A DNA stretch of 64,000 nucleotides from Branchiostoma floridae (Eukaryota; Chordata; Leptocardii; Amphioxiformes; Branchiostomatidae), in NCBI RefSeq assembly GCF_000003815.2, contig NC_049992.1:6423081-6487080 (forward strand), read 5' to 3'. Shown here one piece after another: positions 31,111-63,965 of this stretch; position 1 is the first letter of the stretch, and the number at the start of each line of letters is the position of its first letter. The position numbers and the translations under genes are program-made. The notes beneath the pieces were generated by a model that saw nothing but the letters and a program-made list of their open reading frames with translations, was not told the origin of the DNA and did no database searches.

Positions 31111-34100
31111 TTTAGATTCATTTATGCAAGTCCGGATCTTGTGTGGAACCGGCTCATACTGCCGCAAAGGGCCAGCATGTGTGGGTTTGTTGTAAAACTT
31201 GTTTTGTACTACCGCAAAACGTGTTACTTTTGTCAAACCCTTGGTCAAAGTACCATCATCACAGTATCTCCCACAGTCCTTGAAGCCATATACCAGGTCT
31301 TCTAATAGTTTACTTTTTTATCCTTCTTATATTAAATATCGATTACTTCAGCTGAGTCTGGTAAGATGAACAAGACAAACTACATGTAATTCCAACAAAG
31401 ACATGTTGTTTCTTTTGATACGCTGCGTTCTGTGGTTCGATTTGTAATACCCGCTCGGGAATCCCGCGGCTTAGCAGAATTTTTTTTTGAGGGGGGGGGG
31501 GGCTGAATTATTGGTCTATTTCGTCAGCAACAAATATTATGTTAATTCAATACCAAAATAAATTATAAGATACAAAATACAATATAGTATAAGGTAGACT
31601 ATAGGATAAAGCATGATGAAATCAATCTCTAATCAAAATGATGCCTTATCGAATAGAAAACATTACTACAAAAGACCATATCAAATCATGTATGAGGTAT
31701 GCACAGCATAATTACTTAGCATTTTGATGTTGGTTGATGATAGCTTAATATTTAGTATGTCTCATTTACTTGGCAATTATTTTGCATGACTACAGAATGT
31801 AGTCGAATTAGACTATAGTAAGCAAGCCTGCCAAAAAAAGTTTTTTTTCAAGTTGAAACATTATCCTGTTCAAACCCATATTTAAGAAGATTTCTTAATA
31901 TATAATAAATTTCGACATATGAAACTTCTAATTAAGGCAAGACGATTTAATACATTAAGTACATACATCCATCATTAGAAAACTTGAGACCTGGATTTAT
32001 TTTACAGTCATGGAAAACAATTAGCAAAGAACTGGCTTTCTAATGAATCAAGCTACGAGTAACTGCCAAAAGGAGATACTGTACCGAAGTAACATAAAAT
32101 CTAAGCAACTCCTCGCATTCCTCAAGGCATTTGCATGCATTACATTGTCTTTGTGACTTTAATAGATCTTTCGATACATCACACCCGAAGACCTATTTAA
32201 GACAAGATGAAAAATGCTAAAAAAGGGAAAAGCATTACTGTACTTGGTACGTACCGTGTCCAGGGTCGTCTTGTTGCTATCGCTCGTCTGAGTTGTTAAG
32301 TCTGGCTACCTGGGTCACGTGAGAAATCACTCAAGCGATGATTCGCTAACGTAAATGTTGCAAAGGTGGTATCTCACTGCGCTTGAGGCACCGGTGCGGC
32401 ACTGCGGGATTCGAAAATTACTCAACGAATTTCAGAGATAAAGAACGTCAACGACCAAACGAAAATCCTCAAATGATTGTAAAAGCCTCCAATGATTGTA
32501 AGAAACTTATCCCATACTACAACTCCTGTATTAGTTAGATAAGCCTTAAGTTAAGCTATAGAACTGTAGTTATGCAGATGCCATACTTTGTACCTCGTAC
32601 AATTGTTGTGCGATATAGTTATATATTGGCGGTTCGAAAATACTGACGGTAAAAGAGATATAATACCACTACGTCTAGAGAGCCAGAGCCCACACACTTC
32701 TCGTGTAATCAGCCATGTTATTGCCCACTCTACCGTTCTGTTTCCCACCTGAACCGTGCCCGACAGGTCAGGTCATCCTAACAGACAGCACATCAAACTA
32801 GGAGTTATCCTCCTTTACCGGCCTCTCTGTAGGCATTGGCGTATGTTGTTGTTGGGGGTCACCAGACCAGGGGGTGATTTTCGACCGGGAAGGTTATGAT
32901 GCCGGGAAAGGAATACTAGTATATGCCGGAAAGCTTGTAGCCTAATGATGCAATTATGTGTTAACAACATTTAACAAAAATAATAAAAAAATCTTACTCT
33001 ATCCTTTTCAAATATATTTGCTGACATAACCTTTGGTTGCATTCTAAATTTGAAAAATAAAACGTTTTCCCATCCAATTCATACAAATGTCACATTTGCA
33101 CCCTGGTAAGGTGGAGAGGTATCGAATGGATATATGTTATGATGAAATGATCATTAATCGTTGTACAAGGCAGCAAATTCAAAATTACTAAATATTAGTC
33201 AACCAGAACAAGAAAGTCTACGTCTATAGCGTACATTATGCCATAACTGATAAGGCTGAAAGATGGTTGGTGTGTTATGTGTTTTGAGTCCATTTAAGTA
33301 CAAATGAATAAATCTGAATCTTATAAAACAATTCAAATAACTAAACGCAGTCAAATGTAGTGAACATAAAGAAAAAAATACAGAGAATTAGGTAGATCTT
33401 TGCCGTCCTCGTGGTTTTTTATTCAACCTTCAAAGCAGCATTGGCCACGTATTTAAAGCACCAATTGTACCAATAAATATCTGCCATATCCCTACACCCA
33501 GCTTTACCGAAAACAGTTGTATCCAACCAAACAACGATCTAAGTGTATTATGTAGCAACTTAAAATAACTTCCATGAAATATAGTACTATATACCAGTAT
33601 ACCAGTCGACCAGAAAAGACAAGAAGACCTTCTGTAAAAATATAGTACGCGGGAACTTAAGTATTGAATATTGTTCTGTTATTTGTGACTTATTCTTCGA
33701 AAAGATCGCCGATATGAACTTACTGAGCCTCATAAAAACATCATTTTTTTTAAATGACGAATATGACCGTGTTTGGTAGCGATATAAACTCCTCCCGAAT
33801 TAAAAGGAAAAGAAAATATACCTATTACGTAATCAATGTTCCCGTAAACAAAAAAAAAAGTGTGCGCGATTCATACTCTCGGAGTTTACATAAAACAATC
33901 AATAAAATGAAAGAAATCCTTTTCAAAAGTATTTAAATAGCAACAGTATACGAACGATATATGGCACAGAACGTCTGAGGTAGACTGTGAGTACAACAAT
34001 ATATACGCGGTCCAAACCGTTTTATATTGTAAAATTTGCATATCGTAAAGGTATTATACATTGTCTTGGAAAACATCAGCTCAAGACTTTTTAATCAAGT

Positions 34101-34150
34101 TTATAAACATTTCCAGAAATATGTGACCGTAATAGTTCTGATACTTTGAT
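31111..34150. other. AT-rich intergenic region downstream of the SLC46 gene
   Basis: No gene is supported. It contains a dispersed repeat at 31325-31455, inverted relative to 41630-41750 (ATATCGATTACTT, GATGAACAAG, TTCTGTGGTTC), a poly-G run near 31489-31502 and a truncated family A MITE. Confidence 0.45.
32366..32480. mobile_element. MITE family A, truncated copy
   Basis: The left end reads GGTATCTCACTGCGCTTGAG and GCACCGGTGCGGCACTGCGG, then fades after ACGAATTTCAGAGATAAAGA. The right inverted end is not present. Confidence 0.65.
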
Positions 34151-37100
34151 CTAAGTATTAACAGCGTTCTTTCCTGGGTCGTCTGGGTCTTCTGGCAAAG
34201 ACAAGGGCTTGTAGTCTTTGTTTGGTTCATAATACTGCATGATTCTGGTGAATAGAGAAAAAAACGTGTATTAGATTCTACATAGATAAATATACAGCTA
34301 CAACGACAGCAACGTAACAATTCAACACAGGCACTAACACAGGTAAGAACAGAAATATAGGGGTAATCTACCATTTGTTCCTGTGGTTACTAGTATCCTA
34401 TGCCAGAAAAGGAAGTTTGCCCTGGAAGGGAGTTTTGCCCCGTTTCGAAACTCTCTTCCACGGCAAACTCCCTTCCACGGCAAAATTCCTTCTTGACTCA
34501 CCCAATGACAGCAGCCGCTATCACCGCGATTCCGGCCGCCAGGAGAAACACAAACCCCGGCATGAAGCCGACCGTGCTGGAGTAGATGTTGTTGAACAGG
34601 AGAGAGAAGATGACATGTCCCACACTGTCCGTGCTCGCGAGAACGGCGAATATGATACCTGGGGAAAGAAATGGTCCCGTCGCTTTGAGTTTGAGAACTT
34701 GTCGGAGATAGCTGACTTGTACTACCGTGGAGGAACGAAAAGAAACATGACTGCCCTCGTGCAGAAAATATAGAAACTGCAATGCGGGTGCAGAGAGACG
34801 GAGATGGAAAGAAATGAGAGAGATGGAGAAAGAGAAACTGATAGACAGAAACGAAGAAAGAGACAGAGAGGGAGAGAGAGATACCGAAAGAGAAAGACAG
34901 GGTCAGACTGAGAAAGAGAGATAGAGAGAGACAGAGAGAAAGCGAAAGAAAACGAAACAGAGAGAAGATGAGATCTCGAGAGAGACGGGCAACCAGAGAC
35001 AGAGGGAGCAAAAGAACGCCAGGGACAGACAGCGACAGAGAGTTAGAGAGAGGGAAAGAGAGAAAGATAGCGAAAGAGGGAGACAGAAACAAACACACAA
35101 ATAATCGAGTCATTTGTTATACACAAGCATGCAACAACTTTGCATCTGGAAACTTCCATGGTGAAAAATATAATGTCTAAGAAAGAGCAATGGGTTCAAG
35201 ACGATCAGTTTTTTTTTCAAAATTGGTTTCCACTATATCATACTTTCTATTTATCTATTTTGCCAGTTATATATTCAATCGATTCACTGAAATGACTATC
35301 AGAAAAAGTACCACCGCACCTTGTTCACTTGGCAATACGTCCCTGGACAATATGACCTTCATAACTGGGGGGATTATAGCTCTAAGCATCATGAGAACTG
35401 GTACTGTAAGAAAACACATAGACATCATTCTTCTGGTTTGTAAGTCATTCTCCAGTCAAGTCAAAGTCAGAGCCTTCATTTAGTCTCGATTTTTAAAAAA
35501 AATCGAGCGAATGGAGAGGCTACGGATGATTATCAAAGTATCAAACATTTTTTCAATAAAAATATTACAGTAATGATAAGGGAATGAATAGAGTAAGTCA
35601 TATCAATATTCCGTAATAATGCCCATTATCATGTACGCTCCATAAATGTTTTAAAAATTTGTTGATTGACGTTGCAAACTGGAGACCTGAACTAAAGCAT
35701 TCATCACATGCCTCGCCCACACACGTGCTGTTCGTGAACTTGGGCTATCAGCCATTAAAGTTATAAGCTTTAATTACCCATGAAGACAGCTATTTCCGGG
35801 TTGCCAAAGTCGCCAGCAAACGCCAGTAAAGTCTGCCCAGCGATGAGGGAGACAAAGGCTACCTGCAACATGTAGAAACAACAGATTACAACCAACATAG
35901 ATTGCAAGGAAAGATGCTAGGAAATCTCGTACATCTATTTAGCAGAATTAATTCCAAACCAGGTTTGTAATTAAATAGTCCTCGGGCATGATTTTGCAAA
36001 TAAACATTAATTATTAATACTTCCAACCCACTATCAGCATGGCAAACTCGGACATACAGCTGTTGCAGACACGGATGACGAGAAGACTGAACAGGAACGT
36101 TGACCCAAGGGCAGCCTTCATCAGTCCTATCAGATCGGACGTGAAGCAGAACGGGGCCCCAAGGACGTAAATCGTGATGAGGCTGTTCGAAGCGCTTCCA
36201 CAACCAATCACAAGGAGATACGCTAGTGTACCAAGCAGTAACTTTCTTCTCCGACCTTCGTAACGTTTCTCGTAGAAGGCATTAAAACACCTGCGAAAAT
36301 GGCTACAGGATATTACAGTGTCTTTCTTCACCGCCGGTCTAGTCTCTTTTAGAGTGAACAAATACAACAAACAGAAGACGCTACAGCCGACGATGCCCCA
36401 GCTGACTTGTTGGAAACCTTGAGGAATGCCCCCGCCGCGGATCCAGTAACCGGTCCCGATTTCTCCGACTAGCGAAGAAATGCCGACACCGCTTTCAAGG
36501 AGGGCGACGCGGAAGGTCCGCTGCCTGCCCGGGTCCGTGATGTCAGCGATGTAGGCGAAGCAGCCGCCGAACAAGGCAGTCCAACTTCCCGACAAGCCGT
36601 ACACGAAGTTCCCTAGTAAAACACATTCAATGGAAACAATTAAGCTTGTCATTTTTCTATTTAAGTGAATCATGCATTACATGCAACTATATTCCAGATA
36701 GAACATGTTTGTAATGAACTGCTTGCCTGACTAATCTGGTCCATATGAACGTAATATCGAACGGATACTGGATAGGGTTACGGATGCTGGAAATATAACG
36801 CTAAGTTTGGCCACGGGTACAGGATAGAACTACGGGTACTGCTTGCTATAGAACTACGGGTACTGCTTGCTAGAACTACGGGTACTGCTTGCTAGAACTA
36901 CGGGTACTGCTTGCTAGAACTACGGGTACTGCTTGCTAGAACTACGGGTACTGCTTGCTAGAACTACGGGTACTGCTTGCTAGAACTACGGGTACTGCTT
37001 GCTAGAACTACAGGTACTGCTTGCTAGAACTACGGGTACTGCTTGCCAGAACTACTTGCATTGGATAGAACTACGGGGACTGGATAGAACTACGGGGACT

Positions 37101-37614
37101 GGATAGAACTACGGGGACTGGATAGAACTACGGGGACTGGATGAAAAAAAGTGGGTGGTTACCTGAGATGTGTGAACATATCATTAACGTTACCTGCGAT
37201 CATGACTTCCAGTGGAAACGAGAAGTTGATGATCACGGCTCCCGCTACTGCACTCAGCAATCCGCCCACGAGCGGCACAAGCAGCGCCACCTTCCGCCCA
37301 AACGTGTCGGACAGCGTCCCCAGCGCGATGGTGGACAAAGCGCCCGGGATGGCCAGGGCCAGGGTCAGGTACAGTTGCCATTGAGACGTCTCCGCTTGAG
37401 TCTTGAGCTGTCTCTGGTAAGCTGGATCGCTCACGTTGCTGTCGCAGCTGCTGGTGTTGGTGTTAGTCGGCAGTGTGCCGTTTCCGAGGAAGTTGTAGAT
37501 GTACTGATAGTAGGTGGGGCTCGACGCTACCAACCCGATGAAACCCACGATGAGGAGGGGTTCTACGGTTACAGGGCACCATGGCTTCACCCGAGTGTTC
37601 TGTCTAACACTCAT
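34151..37614 (-). CDS. SLC46A-like: SLC46-family (PCFT-like) MFS transporter, five exons
   Basis: Exons in transcription order are 37614-37194, 36612-36032, 35862-35778, 34658-34502 and 34244-34151 (TAG at 34153-34151). The phases fit and give 445 aa, the usual SLC46 length. The N-terminus has VEPLLIVGFIGLVASSPTYY (first helix) and a Cys/Asn-rich extracellular loop with NGT, NTS and NVS sequons. GTLSDTFGRKVALLVPLVGG is the MFS motif A loop between helices 2 and 3. Exon 2 has GNFVYGLSGSWTALFGGC followed by FAYIADITD, a family hallmark. Exons 3-4 carry the late helices (ESGVGIS, STDSVGHVIFSLLFNNIYSS), and exon 5 a hydrophilic tail ending in NAVNT. Family members move folates (SLC46A1) or muropeptide and steroid-type cargo (SLC46A2/A3); the substrate here is not determinable. 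Exon 2 uses a GTGGGT donor. Confidence 0.9.
34790..35093. repeat. 300-bp polypurine/polypyrimidine tract (GAGA-rich)
   Basis: The plus strand is almost wholly A and G (AGAGAGACAGAGA-type) for about 300 bp. It lies in SLC46 intron 3, where the transcript therefore carries a 300-nt CU-rich tract about 130 nt before the exon 4 acceptor. Frames across it (34334-35113 minus) are artefacts. Confidence 0.9.
36825..37048 (+). repeat. Minisatellite, 22-bp unit, about 10 copies
   Basis: The unit GAACTACGGGTACTGCTTGC plus TA is repeated about ten times with very few changes (one CAGG for CGGG). It lies in intron 1 of the SLC46 gene. Near-identical units suggest recent expansion. Confidence 0.95.
37062..37141 (+). 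repeat. Minisatellite, 19-bp unit, 4 copies
   Basis: The unit GGATAGAACTACGGGGACT is repeated four times. It shares the core GAACTACGGG with the adjacent 22-bp array and lies about 50 bp from the donor of SLC46 exon 1. Confidence 0.95.
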
Positions 37615-38149
37615 GCTGCAAGAGAAAAGAGATTGTAAAATAACGACCTTGGTGAAGAAATGGATGTTTCAGTAGCGTTTGTAATCATGGTATTTTAGTT
37701 TAGCTGCATACACGAAGAAGCTATGAATGAAATGGTAGTGAATTGTGTATACAATTAAATCTTCATTAAAAAAAAAACGGGATTAGATTTTGGCCGACGA
37801 CTTAATACGACCTCAATCAATTCTTCAACAATAAAATGCAAGATACATGATGGCTATACCTATTTACTCAGGCGTTCAGGTGTTATGCTACATGAAAGTT
37901 GGCTTGCTCGTTCTCTTATAAAGGCCACTTTTATTCGACCCCCAGCGGAGGTCAACATATCGCAGTTCAATTAAATTGTGCGTCGCAGTTTAAATTTAAT
38001 GGCTCTTTCTAGTACTACGACGCACTGCTTATGCATGCCCGAGCTAAGCCTTGACTACAAGGGTCGCGGACCGATACTGTATTATGCTACGTTAAATGTG
38101 CCTGCAGCTGCCCCGCTACCCTGGAAAGCAGATCCCTTTGCTTTGCAAC
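37615..38149. other. Upstream region of the SLC46 gene
   Basis: This should hold the SLC46 5'UTR and promoter (minus strand). No TATA box or other clear element was recognised. Confidence 0.4.
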
Positions 38150-38349
38150 TACTGTAAATGCAGAAATGTTCGCGGTTTTCGCAGTGACCACTACACTGCG
38201 AACTTAAAATCACCGCAAACATTTTTCTATTGTGGAACTAGTATTAGACTGCAGTCTATGGTGTTACCGCGAACTTAAAACCACCGCGAAAAGTCATTTC
38301 CCGCTACCGCGAAATTAAATCCCCGCGAACTTACATGCATTTACAAGTA
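38150..38349. mobile_element. MITE family C copy 2
   Basis: The left end TACTGTAAATGCAGAAATGT and the right end ACATGCATTTACAAGTA are inverted copies. The interior has ACCGCGAACTTAAAACCACC and 'CGCGAAAAGTCATTTCCCGC' in common with 16450-16660. Confidence 0.75.
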
Positions 38350-38747
38350 TAGCGTTTTGATTAACTAGGGATACTATTGGATCTCATATGGCCACAATGC
38401 TACTGTTTTATCTAAAATAGGCAAAAAAAATCAATGCGCGTGAGGATGTTATTCATAAAGTTGACTGAGTCAGTGCGGCGTGACCTTATGTCTAAAGCTA
38501 TTCTAGTGTGTCCTCCGGTCATATGTAATCAATATAATTAGGAAAGCAGCACAGTTTACACCATTAACCTTATTTTCATCTGGAAAACCATGTTTCTAGT
38601 GGTAGTGAATACGGTCTGTTTATCTATTCATCTAGACATTCACAAATTTAACAACTGTTTTCAACACCGCAAAAAAGGAGGCACATATATGTAACAGGAC
38701 CAATATGGATAGGTTTACAATTTTCCGTTGGTTCACCTTCTTACTTT

Positions 38748-38847
38748 ACAACCCAACCTTTACTGTGCAACCCAACCGTTGTACCACCCAACCTTTGTGC
38801 AACCCAACATTTGTACAACCCAACCTTTGTGCAACCCAACCTTTGTG
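38748..38847 (+). repeat. Tandem ACCCAACCTTTGTGCA repeat
   Basis: About six copies of a 16-17-bp unit CAACCCAACCTTTGTG, with changes such as CATTTGTA and CGTTGTAC. Confidence 0.85.
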
Positions 38848-39063
38848 CGTTGCAAACGTCGGCTTTTTCAAAAGCGCTTGTTGTATATCTCGTCTACTGT
38901 TGTATCTAGGACTACCCTGGTAATCAGAGTACAACTCCAGCCGGCGAAGGGAATTATGCCGGGCGGCATAAACTCCCGGGGCCGGCTAATTCTATTTACG
39001 TGGGGTGTTGGTAGGGGCTCGGGAAAGAATCATAGCCGCGAGCGCTGTATTGTTTCCTTAGCC

Positions 39064-39127
39064 ATCCATGGGTGCCGCCATGTTGAATTTTCACAATCCA
39101 TGGGTGCCGCCATGTTGAATTTTTACG
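39064..39127 (+). repeat. 32-bp tandem duplication with YY1-like sites
   Basis: ATCCATGGGTGCCGCCATGT followed by TGAATTTT occurs at 39064 and 39096. Each copy has GCCGCCATGTTG, close to the YY1 consensus. The regulatory meaning is speculative. Confidence 0.7.
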
Positions 39128-40239
39128 TCACAATCAGTGACCAATGGACAAATTACTTATCCATTACTCTCTATTATTTATTCATTACTCTATATTACTT
39201 ATTCACAAGCTACCATTGTCTAACCATCATGATGTCAAGCTATATAAAGGGGCTAGACTTTTGTGCACTTTGGTTTGTGGGTTTGTCAAATTGTGCCCAA
39301 ATGATATTAAATAACGTTTGGTCAAGACTAAAGGGCTATCAATACGTAAGGACAAAGATGAGTTATTTTTCTGATTTGACAGAATATATGTTGTTATTCC
39401 ATTTGAATAGATAATTGCTATAATTGCTAGGTAGTGTATCTTTGAGGGAGCTCATTATCATAATTTCAGCAAATGAAAATTACCAATGCAGCCTTACTGT
39501 TAAATGGTAGGTGTTTAATATTTTCGTCAAATCTAATTGTTATCATTAAGATTACCATGAGATCTGAAATTTATGCAAATGAGGCAATAATTTGCATATC
39601 AATTTCAAAATTATAAAAAGCCGTTACACTTTTGATGTTCATACCATATGTTCCTTAAAGTAGAGAGGAATATAGCAACATGTTAATTATGCAAATTTTG
39701 ACGATCATCTGCATAATTTATGCAGGCAGTAAAATAAGACAAGCTTTATTACGTGCACTGTTTTCTGTTTGGTCGAGCGTCCCTTGCACCTCGAGTGTAC
39801 GTACGTGTGTCTCAAGTACTTAGAACTTGCTGAATGGGGGGGTTGTTCTGGCGAGGCTAGTCCATTTCTTATTGCAGAAGGGTCACTGTTTAGGTGGGGC
39901 TGTATATGTTCACATCTGCCTTTTATCATTACTTAGCTAGAATTTCACCTGGCATAAATTACACTTAAAAGCGACCCTGTGTGTATGTGTGACAGTACAC
40001 ATATTTATCTCTAGTTGCCTTTTGTGTTCGATATTAAGATTAAGATGTGACATTGGTAGTTTGGGCACCCTAGCATCTTTCTTTTGAGGTGCAGGGCGTT
40101 TATAACCTTTGGGGAAGCCTTCTTATCTGATATTACAAGTCAAGACTGTCTGGTTCCGGGTTAGCGACATTCTACGACCCAAATTCGATTGTATCCGGTC
40201 GGAGTTGTCAACCATAAGTAGGGCAAAGTTCATCGGGTA

Positions 40240-40380
40240 ACAGGTATGCAAATAAGGACATAGTTACGTCAGACAGTCACAAGACGGGGCTTTAAATAGC
40301 ACATGGAAGGTCATCGTATAACACTTCATGGTATGCAAATAACCACAAAGTTACATCAGGCGGTCACAGGGCGGTGCTCT
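40240..40380 (+). repeat. Diverged ~88-bp duplication with ATGCAAAT octamers
   Basis: 'GGTATGCAAATAAGGACATA' (about 40241) and 'GGTATGCAAATAACCACAAA' (about 40329) start two diverged copies that continue to GGGGCT / GGTGCT. Each contains a POU-type octamer. No gene is adjacent. Confidence 0.6.
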
Positions 40381-42265
40381 CATGGTCAACGACCGTACGA
40401 ACCTGGAATAAGTCACTGTAATCCGGAAAATCTATATTGGCGGGCCACCAACACTGACAGCCATAGCAACAACATCATGACCAATTTACTAGGACGTAAA
40501 ACCATACCAATGATTATAAGTATTGTCAAAATGCCTGTGTCTTCCACATGTACTTCACATGTACAAACTCTCTTATGTGTGTTCAAGCACGCAAGGCATG
40601 AGGCTTTAAGGTTCGCGCACAAGGTACAAAATCAGTGAAGCGAAGCTGTTTGTCGGTGTAAACTGGTTGCCAACGTTTGCCGGCGGGCATTGAGACAATA
40701 TAGATACCAAAGCCCTAGAAATGCCTAAAAACACGTAAATACAGGCAAATATCTGCTTGAAGAGTAGCCAAGAATAACATGACCTGGTCACCCAGCCTAT
40801 CTATGTCGCAGGGAGAGCGTGACGAGAGCGTCGTCCTAGTGCAAAGGGGGCATAAGTACTACAACCACCTGTGCAATAAGCAACCGGGCATGGCTCTATG
40901 ACTGTTGCCAGTCAGGTAAAAACTACGTATACCGGATCAGAAGAACTGTCAACGTGGCTGTACTGCTTTAATACAGCGACGGGTGCAAGATTACTCAACA
41001 CCCTGGTACGTAAATAAGCGGACTAGGAAGCGACTTATACCCTCCAACAACAACAAAACTTGTACACTGCATACTCACCTTGTTTACTAGAAGAGTTGTC
41101 TAACATGCAGTAAATGTGCAGTACATGTCCTGTCACGCCTGTCAGTTAGCGATAGGGGTCAGCAAACGTTAGGTCAGAAATGAGGCTATGCTTCGCCGGA
41201 CCGAACTTTGGCACACACCGCCGACCTTTGGAACGGACCACAAATATTATAAATGTCCTGTCAGCATTTTCAGACTGTCTCTACGACGTTACATGAAACA
41301 GAAATACCTCAAAACCAAACTGTCTAGTAATTCTTTAATTCCTTTCCTGCCATTAAAAAATCCACTTGTTGGCTGTAACGTTATGCATCTATTAACCTTT
41401 GGACGATTGACCTTTTAACAAAACAGGGGGCACCACCTGAAGTTGTCGGACGAGTTTCGCCATTATCCTATTGTTTTGGTCCTTATAGGCCACAATGACT
41501 TGATTGATGATGATGAATGGCTTCATTTTATCATGACATCCTAGTATGGTGACCCAAATCTAATGCGGGAGGGAAAAAAATTCAGCAAAAAAAAAATAAA
41601 TGCTACTAAAGAACAGAACTACAAGCTGGTACAGTATTACAAATTGAACCACAGAACACCCATAAGAAGCAACATAGTTTTTGTAGGAGTCACACGGCTT
41701 GTTCATCTTAGCAGACTCAAATTAAAGTAATCGATATCTAATATATTGACAAGAACAGTAAAAGAAGTACGCTATCAGAAGAGCGTGTATATAGCTCTAA
41801 GGACTGTGGATGATATACAACTGTAATGAGAATACCCATATAAAGTGCACGTTTCTGGTAGTACAGATTGTAAGTTTTACGAAAAGCTTGCAAAAGCTGT
41901 ACATGTCCTTTTGCGACTTTAAACAGAAAAGCATCCTTACATAGCATCGTTGAAACTAATCTTAAGTTATGGGGCTCTTAAAAAAGAACACACGCCTCAT
42001 TCAAAAGCATTTATAATATATTTACCTTCTTTCACTTCTTACTTCGGTCATACAAATACCAAGAAAGTACTATGTAGACAATCAGACGATTGTAAGAAGT
42101 GGGCACAGTTTTTTTTTAAATTCATGAATGATGCACCAAAAAGAATAAAATATATCACCTGGAAGTCTTTGTCACTACAAGGTAAAACGGAAACAGACAA
42201 TCTATCAACCAAAACAACTGCCCAAACAGCGTAGTTTTACGTGACTGTGCCTTTGGTCCATTTGT

Positions 42266-42494
42266 ATCCTCCAAGCAGAGGTTGAGTCGCGGAAATATAC
42301 GTAGTAGTAGTCGAGAAATTTACCGGCTGGCTTAAAACAGAACATCTTGGAGGGACATGTCTACAGCCGCTATGCATCTCCCCCGATGCCCGCGGCTGAT
42401 TGATTGATTGACTCAACATCTGCTTGGAGGAGCGCGCCGGTAAATTTCACGATTACTACTATATCTCTGCGACTCAACCTCTGCTTGGAGAATA
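42266..42494. mobile_element. MITE with 10-bp target duplication (Mutator-like)
   Basis: The inverted ends carry CTCCAAGCAGAGGTTGAGTCG (42269 onward, and inverted to 42490) and continue inward to GAAATTTACCGGC / GCCGGTAAATTTC. The flanks share GTCCATTTGT (42256-42265 and 42495-42504). A 9-10-bp duplication is typical of Mutator-like elements. A related end lies at about 60752-60840. Confidence 0.8.
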
Positions 42495-42892
42495 GTCCAT
42501 TTGTCTGTTTAAATATTTGCGGATCGACATTGACGTTGTATTATACAATGTGTCAGTTTTCAATAATAAATAAATCGCCTTTCCAATAGGTAGACTTATT
42601 AAGCAAGCTTTGTGTAATCGGTGTTTGCTCACTGCGATCCAATTTGACCACTTATAGACAGTAAATTATAAAATAGAATGGATGGTAGAAAAATCATCAA
42701 GCAAGGAATAATAGTGAACATTGCTTTTGAAGGCTTGAAGATTATATACAGGCTTATAAACAGTAGTTATTTGTAGAGTTCCATAGTTTAACAGTCCAAG
42801 GAAAGAAACTTTTGCCTCCGAAGGACTTTGAAACTTTTGTACAAAAAAATTGCCCATCGTCTAAACGTGCAGACAACTTCAACCAAACTACC

Positions 42893-42902
42893 GCGCATGC
42901 GC
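42893..42902. promoter_or_regulatory. NRF1-type palindrome upstream of the ABCC4-like gene
   Basis: GCGCATGCGC, the core NRF1 motif, lies 108 bp upstream of the ATG at 43010. NRF1 sites are common in CpG-type animal promoters, so this marks a plausible core promoter. No TATA box is apparent. Confidence 0.5.
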
Positions 42903-43009
42903 CAGTCATGAATTGTCCCAGTCCGAAGCAGACAAACCTGTTCCACGTTAGTATTGAGTAAAACTACCTTTAGTTTGCATCATCAACAACATCGTTTTCA
43001 TTCCTCATC

Positions 43010-63965
<20,956 letters not shown>

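Larger units (their letters stand above)
38350..42265. other. Intergenic region between the divergent SLC46 and ABCC4-like genes
   Basis: No gene is supported. The 228-codon frame at 38728-39414 begins in a tandem repeat and has no family signature. Items seen are tandem repeats at 38748, 39064 and 40240 and a dispersed repeat at 41630-41750. Confidence 0.5.

Noticed and set aside
34334-35113. 259-codon minus-strand frame rich in Ser/Leu
   Set aside because: It is created by the GA-rich tract (TCTCTC on the minus strand) and passes through SLC46 exon 4 in the wrong frame.
38728-39414. 228-codon frame
   Set aside because: It begins in a 16-17-bp tandem repeat (NPTFVQPN pattern) and then has no recognisable domain, splice context or codon signature.
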